From the NCBI GenBank assembly GCA_019155185.1, contig CM032806.1, positions 15,674,580 through 15,738,579 of the forward strand: 64,000 nucleotides of DNA, written 5' to 3'. The translations under genes and the position numbers were made by a program. Each line of letters opens with the position of its first letter. Position 1 is the stretch's first letter. This document shows, in pieces, positions 27,153 to 64,000 of this stretch. Under the pieces are notes generated by a model. The model did not search any database. It had not been told where the DNA came from and was given only the letters and a program-made list of their open reading frames with translations. This stretch comes from Beaufortia kweichowensis. Its lineage: Eukaryota > Chordata > Actinopteri > Cypriniformes > Gastromyzontidae.

Positions 27153-27977
27153 GGTCAACTCTGAGTCCATCAATAAGTGCATAGCCTTCTTTTAGAAAGG
27201 CTCTCTTCCCATTTTTCCTGGCTTCTTGCACTTTTGGCCACAACTTAGCACGAGCTTCGCGATCTTCCTTTGAAAAGTCTTCTTTGAACTGAATCTTCAT
27301 CTCTTTACACACTCTTGCCTCTCATGATTTTTTCCACACTTCGTCTCGAACAGTCCGCATTGTAAACTGAATGATCACTGGTCTGGGTAACTTGTTTGTA
27401 GCGGCGTCGTTTCTCTTTCCTAGACGGTGCACTGTATCCACCGACTGCCGAAGCTTCTCCACTGACCACGGAATCACCCGGGTAAGAATCCCGATCACCG
27501 TTTCTCGTTTTCTTTTTCCGTAAGGCCAATCAGTCTGAGATCCCGTCTCCTCTTGTATCTAGCATGCTCCAAACATTGTTGTCTCAGTGATATGTTCTCT
27601 TTCCTCAAGTCTGCTATTTCTTTTCTCAGATCACCAATGTCTTCTTTGTTCTCTTTAACTGCGTGGGCATTCTCCTCCATTGTCTTTTCAATTATTTTCA
27701 GTCGTTGATCTTGCTCATCAAATCTCTTAATTAGAGTTTGAATTGCATCAAAGATCACTACATTTCTTATTTCGTCTGGTTGTTTTAGTTTATCTTTCGT
27801 CTTTGTTCGTACTTTCTTGGGATTCGGGCTGGGCAATGGTGTATGGTCGTGTCTTGTAATGGCAGTTCCTATCATCATAGCCAGTGACGTAGACAGGGGA
27901 GGGGCCATGGGGGCACTTGCCCCTCCAAAAACTGATTGGCCCCCAAGTGTGCCCCCACCGTTCAACATGTCTGTCAC
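27153..27977 (-). pseudogene. LINE ORF1
   Basis: Minus strand; a proline/serine-rich start, coiled coil at 27750-27560, then after a frame change near 27495 an RNA-binding-type domain ending GYALIDGLRVDP with a stop at about 27153. The 5' part (beyond about 27890) reads into transposon-like GGGGGCACTTGCCCC sequence, so the LINE's true 5' end is unclear. Confidence 0.8.
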
Positions 27978-28893
27978 TCAAAAATTCAAATAATATCTTT
28001 CGGCTAGCATTTGATTTCTGCGATGCTTCTGAACAAGCGGAGCTGCTGTTTTCCAACGAAAAAAAGCACATGGTAAGTTGATTTTATATTCCTTATTATT
28101 TTTCAAGGGAGGGGAGGGCTCCGGGGAGGGCTCCGAGCTCGGTGCTTGCCCGAACCCAGAGCGCTGCCCCCCCTAAAGGAAGGTAACGTTGAGGCGTAGG
28201 GGTGGAGGGGGGATGCCGAAACGCTAGAGAGAACGAAGGTAAGGCTGCTTGATTATTTTATAGAGGTTCTCTCTTGTGCTGATAGGGCAGATGGTGCGAT
28301 TACTAATGATGAATTGGCCGGTTCAATTATCTGTGCGCGCTCCTCCCAAAATTTGTTAATCAAACTTCACTTAGCGAGTTGTTGCAGTGCTAGATTTTAC
28401 CGTCTTTCAGTGTTAGGACAGACCAGGTTTGATGTTAGCAGACCAAGATAATAATCACATGCTATGTGGCTGAATGTAATGCTAATGCATAATAAATAAT
28501 GAACACAATCAGGGTTTTTTCGGTCGATTCTGAAGTGGTCTTGAGTTAACGTTAACTTGACTGCACAATTTAAAGATTTCTAATAGCTTGACTTTGATTT
28601 GAGAACTCTAAATTGATGAGGGGATGAGAGACTGAGCCATCTAGGAGTTCTGAGCATTGAATCAAGACGGGCTAAATCATTAAATATGAACGAGTTTGTA
28701 AGACGTTTTAGCAGCAACCATAAAAATCGCAGAATTGTACTTTTTTTTAAATGAATAGAGAATACGAATGTGACGTCACGTCGCGTGGAATTCTGGGTAA
28801 CCTTGTTGGTAGACGCCATATTGACAGGATCGCACTTATTTTCTTTGATACGGTGTTTTGACTTTCTTTTGCGATTGTGAAAAAAATGTCATT

Positions 28894-28999
28894 ATGGTAG
28901 GTAATTCCTGCTGCATTAAAAACTGCAACAGCAAGTCACACAGTCTTTCAGGGAAAAAACTGAATAATGGGATAAGTTTTTTCAAATTTCCCGACTTGT
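28894..28999 (+). pseudogene. THAP zinc-finger N-terminal fragment
   Basis: From ATG 28894: CCIKNCNSKSHSLSG then GISFFKFP, the opening of a C2CH THAP domain. It stops at an insertion boundary; a later THAP piece (HVKEITRRRRMAWIAAT) resumes at about 29294-29345. THAP domains are DNA-binding modules of several transposase families and of THAP genes. Confidence 0.75.
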
Positions 29000-29285
29000 A
29001 AACGACGCGAAACAATGTGTATTGAACTGTGTATTGGTCTGTGTTACTGTCTTGTGCTGTCTGTCTGTACTTTGTGCACTTTATGTATATAGGATATTGG
29101 ATTTTTTGTACTTAAACTGTGTACTATGTCTGCGTTACTGTCTTGTGCTGTATGTTTGTACTTTGTGCACTTTATGTATATAGGTTTTTTTTGTACTGTA
29201 GCACCTTGTTCCTGGAGAAACGTTGTTTCGTTTCACTATGTACTTGTATATGGCTGAAATGACAATAAACTCCACTTTTGACTTT
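28998..29285. repeat. Non-LTR retroposon 3' tail inside the THAP element
   Basis: Ends with GGCTGAAATGACAATAAACT, a fish LINE-type tail. It holds an internal duplication of about 50 bases (GTTACTGTCTTGTGCTGT through TGCACTTTATGTATATAGG at 29042 and 29134). It splits the THAP coding sequence. Confidence 0.6.
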
Positions 29286-30270
29286 GAAGGAAAACATGTT
29301 AAGGAGATAACGAGAAGACGTCGCATGGCGTGGATTGCGGCAACAAGACGAAAAGACATTATCGTTATAGTTATAGCAACATCTCTAAGTCAATGAAAGT
29401 GTTGCTTGGCATTGACATTTAGTTTGTCCTGATAGGGCCCACTTTTCTTTTTGCTTCTCCATACTTTCTTCGCTTTACGCAATCAAAACAAGGTATCGGC
29501 GTTAACACTAAGCGATCGCGATCCTGTCGTAATGGCGCCGCCCCAGCATGCAACGCGGCGTGACGTCGGTTCGTATTCTCTATAGGCCTCATTTTACTTA
29601 ATCCACTGTAAATTAAATCCACTGTATTTGGTCTTCAGAAGGCCAGGGTGTTTTGTTGTGTTGTGTTTTGTTTTTTCTTTTGTCAGTATTTACAGTTGTG
29701 AGGCTAAAAGGAGTTGTATATAGTTTATATAACTTGATTTTGAGTTTTCTTGCTGTCTGAAACATAAAATAGATGGTGTTTTTCTTTAAATATCTTGTAG
29801 TTTTGTAATGCTACTTTGAAGGTTAAGGGGTCTAAATATCTAAATCCCTTATTGATAAAATGATTTAAAAAATGCATATTTGCTATAAAATGGGTAGGTT
29901 AAGGTTTGGAGGTAGGTTAAGGGGTCTAAATATCTAAATCACTTATTGATAAAATGATAAAAATGCATTGGTACGAAACAAATATATTAATGATATAAAA
30001 GATACGTAAATATTTTAAAATTTTAGCTAAAAATACGTAGCGATTTGTACGTTTTAAAAACGTCTAAATTGTACGTTTTAGCATCAGTAAAAATGTACAA
30101 AAATGTACGTTTTGTGCTTGAAAATGTTACGTATTAATACCTACGTGTAAACAATGAGACGAGGCTGGTTCTACATATAAATATACACAATATAAGATTG
30201 GCCCATCTGTATTAGTTGTGGCCCCTCTTGTGCCTCCCAGTTGAAAAAAATCCTAGAATCGCCCCTGTGT

Positions 30271-31190
30271 GTAGGGGACCTGCTTATGATGAATAAAAAA
30301 TGAGTAGCAAAAATGTCTTCGGCCACTAGGGGGTAGTCAAACAATTATGAACGGAAGAAAACGTAATCAGGATAACATAATGTAACAGCGCCAGAAAAAT
30401 CCCATTTTTTAGTTAATATAATTAACAATTAATATATAATGATTTTATCTGCAAATCAAAACTTTAAGAGAACGATAAGGTTAAAACATAATATAATATA
30501 ATGTGTTTTTTGGTTAAAAATTAAATTAAGAGTTTTTTGAAAGCACATTTGGACATCAGAAATGTTGGCGTAAATGTAAGTGTAAATTTAACATGATCTT
30601 TATTGAGATATAAATCCACACACAAACAGGTGGCCGTGGCCGGCCATATAAATCAAATGCTACATTATTAAATTAAGAACAAATTTATACATTTTATTGC
30701 AGTGACTTAAATGCAAATAGTATTTATTGACAGGGATTTACAGTAGGCCTATATCTTCAAAACTATAGTCACTCTTTGTCTAGAATTTGCAAAATCATGC
30801 ACTTGGCATTTTATCATTCAGCTTCTTGAGGTCTCAACCTGAAAAGCTTTTTAAACAGCACTGAATAAATTTCTATATATGCTGGACTTTTATTGACTGA
30901 TTTTATTTATTATTTGAGTGTTATTATAAATGATATAAATGACGTATGATACGTAACATATTTACATAAAATACTATGAGCTTTTATTATGTTTTTGGTG
31001 TGTGTGTGTGTCAGTGAATGCGGATGTTGTTCAGCAGAGGGCAGTGTCGCACAGAGAGATCAGTCATGTGCTCGTAGTACCTCCCAGTATCTCCAGTGAT
31101 GTTTATTTCAGGAAACGGGACGGTCAGTGAACACAACCACATTCTCGGGTTGTACACGAGTCGCAGGAAAGCATGTTGATGCCTGTATGA
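30271..31190. other. Upstream region of vps13a; AT-rich with a repeat fragment
   Basis: No gene. At about 30775-30850 a fragment (GAATTTGCAAAATCATGCAC; TTCAGCTTCTTGAGGTCTCA) recurs at about 57875-57930. The last 180 bases before the ATG are the least AT-rich and probably hold the vps13a promoter and 5' UTR; I see no clear TATA box. Confidence 0.4.
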
Positions 31191-31203
31191 CCAGGACGTA
31201 AAG

Positions 31204-63608
<32,405 letters not shown>

Positions 63609-64000
63609 GTACGTCATCACAAACTATTCTATATGGAATGTTATTACAACGTTCAATTAAACAACATTACACCCAATGATTCTGTGTATCAATACGCAGC
63701 ATAAACATGTATCACAGTCCATCAGGGACTATTTTTTCCAGCGGAAGGAACACTTTTTTTAATATATTTAGGCTTAAATATATTTGTATTGTGTGGCAGC
63801 TGTTTTATAAAAGCAATAAGGTACAAGAGGCTAGTGCTTTTTAATAGTGACTCATTTTCGTTACATTAGTGCTTAATAAAGTTCAATTATTTTCTCCACC
63901 TCTGAAACACCTTTTATGATGATACAAGCGTGGCCACATAGGTGCTTAAATTATATATTAACCAAATTACTGTTATTTACCTATACATTCTATATTAATA
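63609..64000. other. vps13a: Start of the intron after vps13a exon 69
   Basis: Follows the donor GTACGT. 63690-63870 is a copy of the repeat in introns 35 and 43. The last coding exon(s) of vps13a lie beyond the window. Confidence 0.55.

Larger units (their letters stand above)
16750..27977 (-). mobile_element. L1-like LINE, minus strand, split by three LTR-element insertions
   Basis: Blocks of one LINE read leftwards: ORF1 about 27977-27153, ORF2 from about 26923, resuming after each insertion, with 3' end near 16750. ORF1p shows a coiled coil (heptads around RKEIADLRKENISLRQQ) and a KEDFSKEDREARAKLWPK-type C-terminal part. ORF2p shows an AP-endonuclease (NVRGL, QETH, GGDFN, SRLDYW, DH), reverse transcriptase start (GKSPGIDGLTTEFF, WRPITLL) and a terminal C-x2-C-x8-H-x4-C finger (CVFCLELPETIEHLFFSC). 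Several stops and frameshifts make it inactive. A central piece of RT is missing at the 19117/24821 junction. Confidence 0.92.
28757..29581 (+). mobile_element. THAP-domain DNA transposon with terminal inverted repeats
   Basis: Ends are AGAGAATACGAA...GACGTCACG at the left and the inverse at the right; the arms stay similar over about 70 bases, through GCCAT and GACAGGATCGC. AT flanks both sides (28755-28756, 29582-29583), as in ISL2EU-type elements, though TA is an equally possible reading. A THAP-coding segment is interrupted by a retroposon tail at about 28998-29285. Non-autonomous as it stands. Confidence 0.75.
27890..30270. mobile_element. hAT-like DNA transposon debris, approximate limits
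   Basis: The left edge reads CAGGGGAGGGGCCATGGGGG and the right edge, inverted, CAGGGGCGATTCTAGG followed by a purine-rich GGGAGGCACAAGAGGGGCC block. These look like hAT-family ends with GGGGGCAC-rich subterminals. I could not find a matching target duplication, and the edges may belong to two elements. Inside lie a THAP element and AT-rich sequence with a duplicated block (AAGGGGTCTAAATATCTAAA at about 29825 and 29921). Confidence 0.4.

Overview
The window is vertebrate nuclear DNA, almost certainly from a teleost and probably a cyprinid. This rests on GT-AG introns of 80 to 2,000 bases, clear orthologues of vertebrate genes (KANSL3, beta-microseminoprotein, TSEN34, VPS13A), AT-rich spacers, and a dense load of fish-type transposons (L1-like LINE, chromodomain Gypsy, hAT, Tc1-like, THAP-type, MITEs). 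The species call is inference; I could not search any database.

Layout. Bases 1-3583, minus strand: the 5' half of kansl3 (ten coding exons, the last cut by the window edge). Bases 5930-6770, plus strand: a small complete four-exon gene for a secreted ten-cysteine beta-microseminoprotein. Bases 9490-10734, plus strand: a promoter-bearing but C-terminally truncated tsen34-like gene. Bases 10735-16750: repeat-rich spacer with two orphan first-exon candidates, a diverged tandem array of exon-like units and a degenerate Tc1-like transposon. Bases 16750-27977: a minus-strand L1-like LINE split by a Gypsy element, which itself holds a hAT element, and by two solo LTRs. Bases 27890-30270: further DNA-transposon debris including a THAP-domain element with matching ends. 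Bases 31204-63608, plus strand: nearly all of vps13a, with 69 canonical coding exons placed by splice sites and reading frame plus one alternative terminal exon; the last coding exon(s) lie beyond the window.

Function. vps13a encodes a very large bridge-like lipid-transfer protein at membrane contacts. Chorein, middle, adaptor-binding (VAB), ATG2-C-like and PH-like regions appear in the family order. kansl3 is a subunit of the NSL histone acetyltransferase complex. The four host genes do not form a pathway or operon; they are simply neighbours.

Oddities. Both large genes carry a single-base deletion in a short A run inside a conserved exon (27-30 in kansl3, 41776-41781 in vps13a). The rest of each reading frame is intact, so consensus errors are more likely than real mutations. 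I found no convincing undescribed molecular system. The most interesting biology is the alternative PH-less C-terminus of vps13a, the microseminoprotein gene that may sit inside a kansl3 intron, the truncated tsen34 with an intact-looking promoter, and the nested transposon history.
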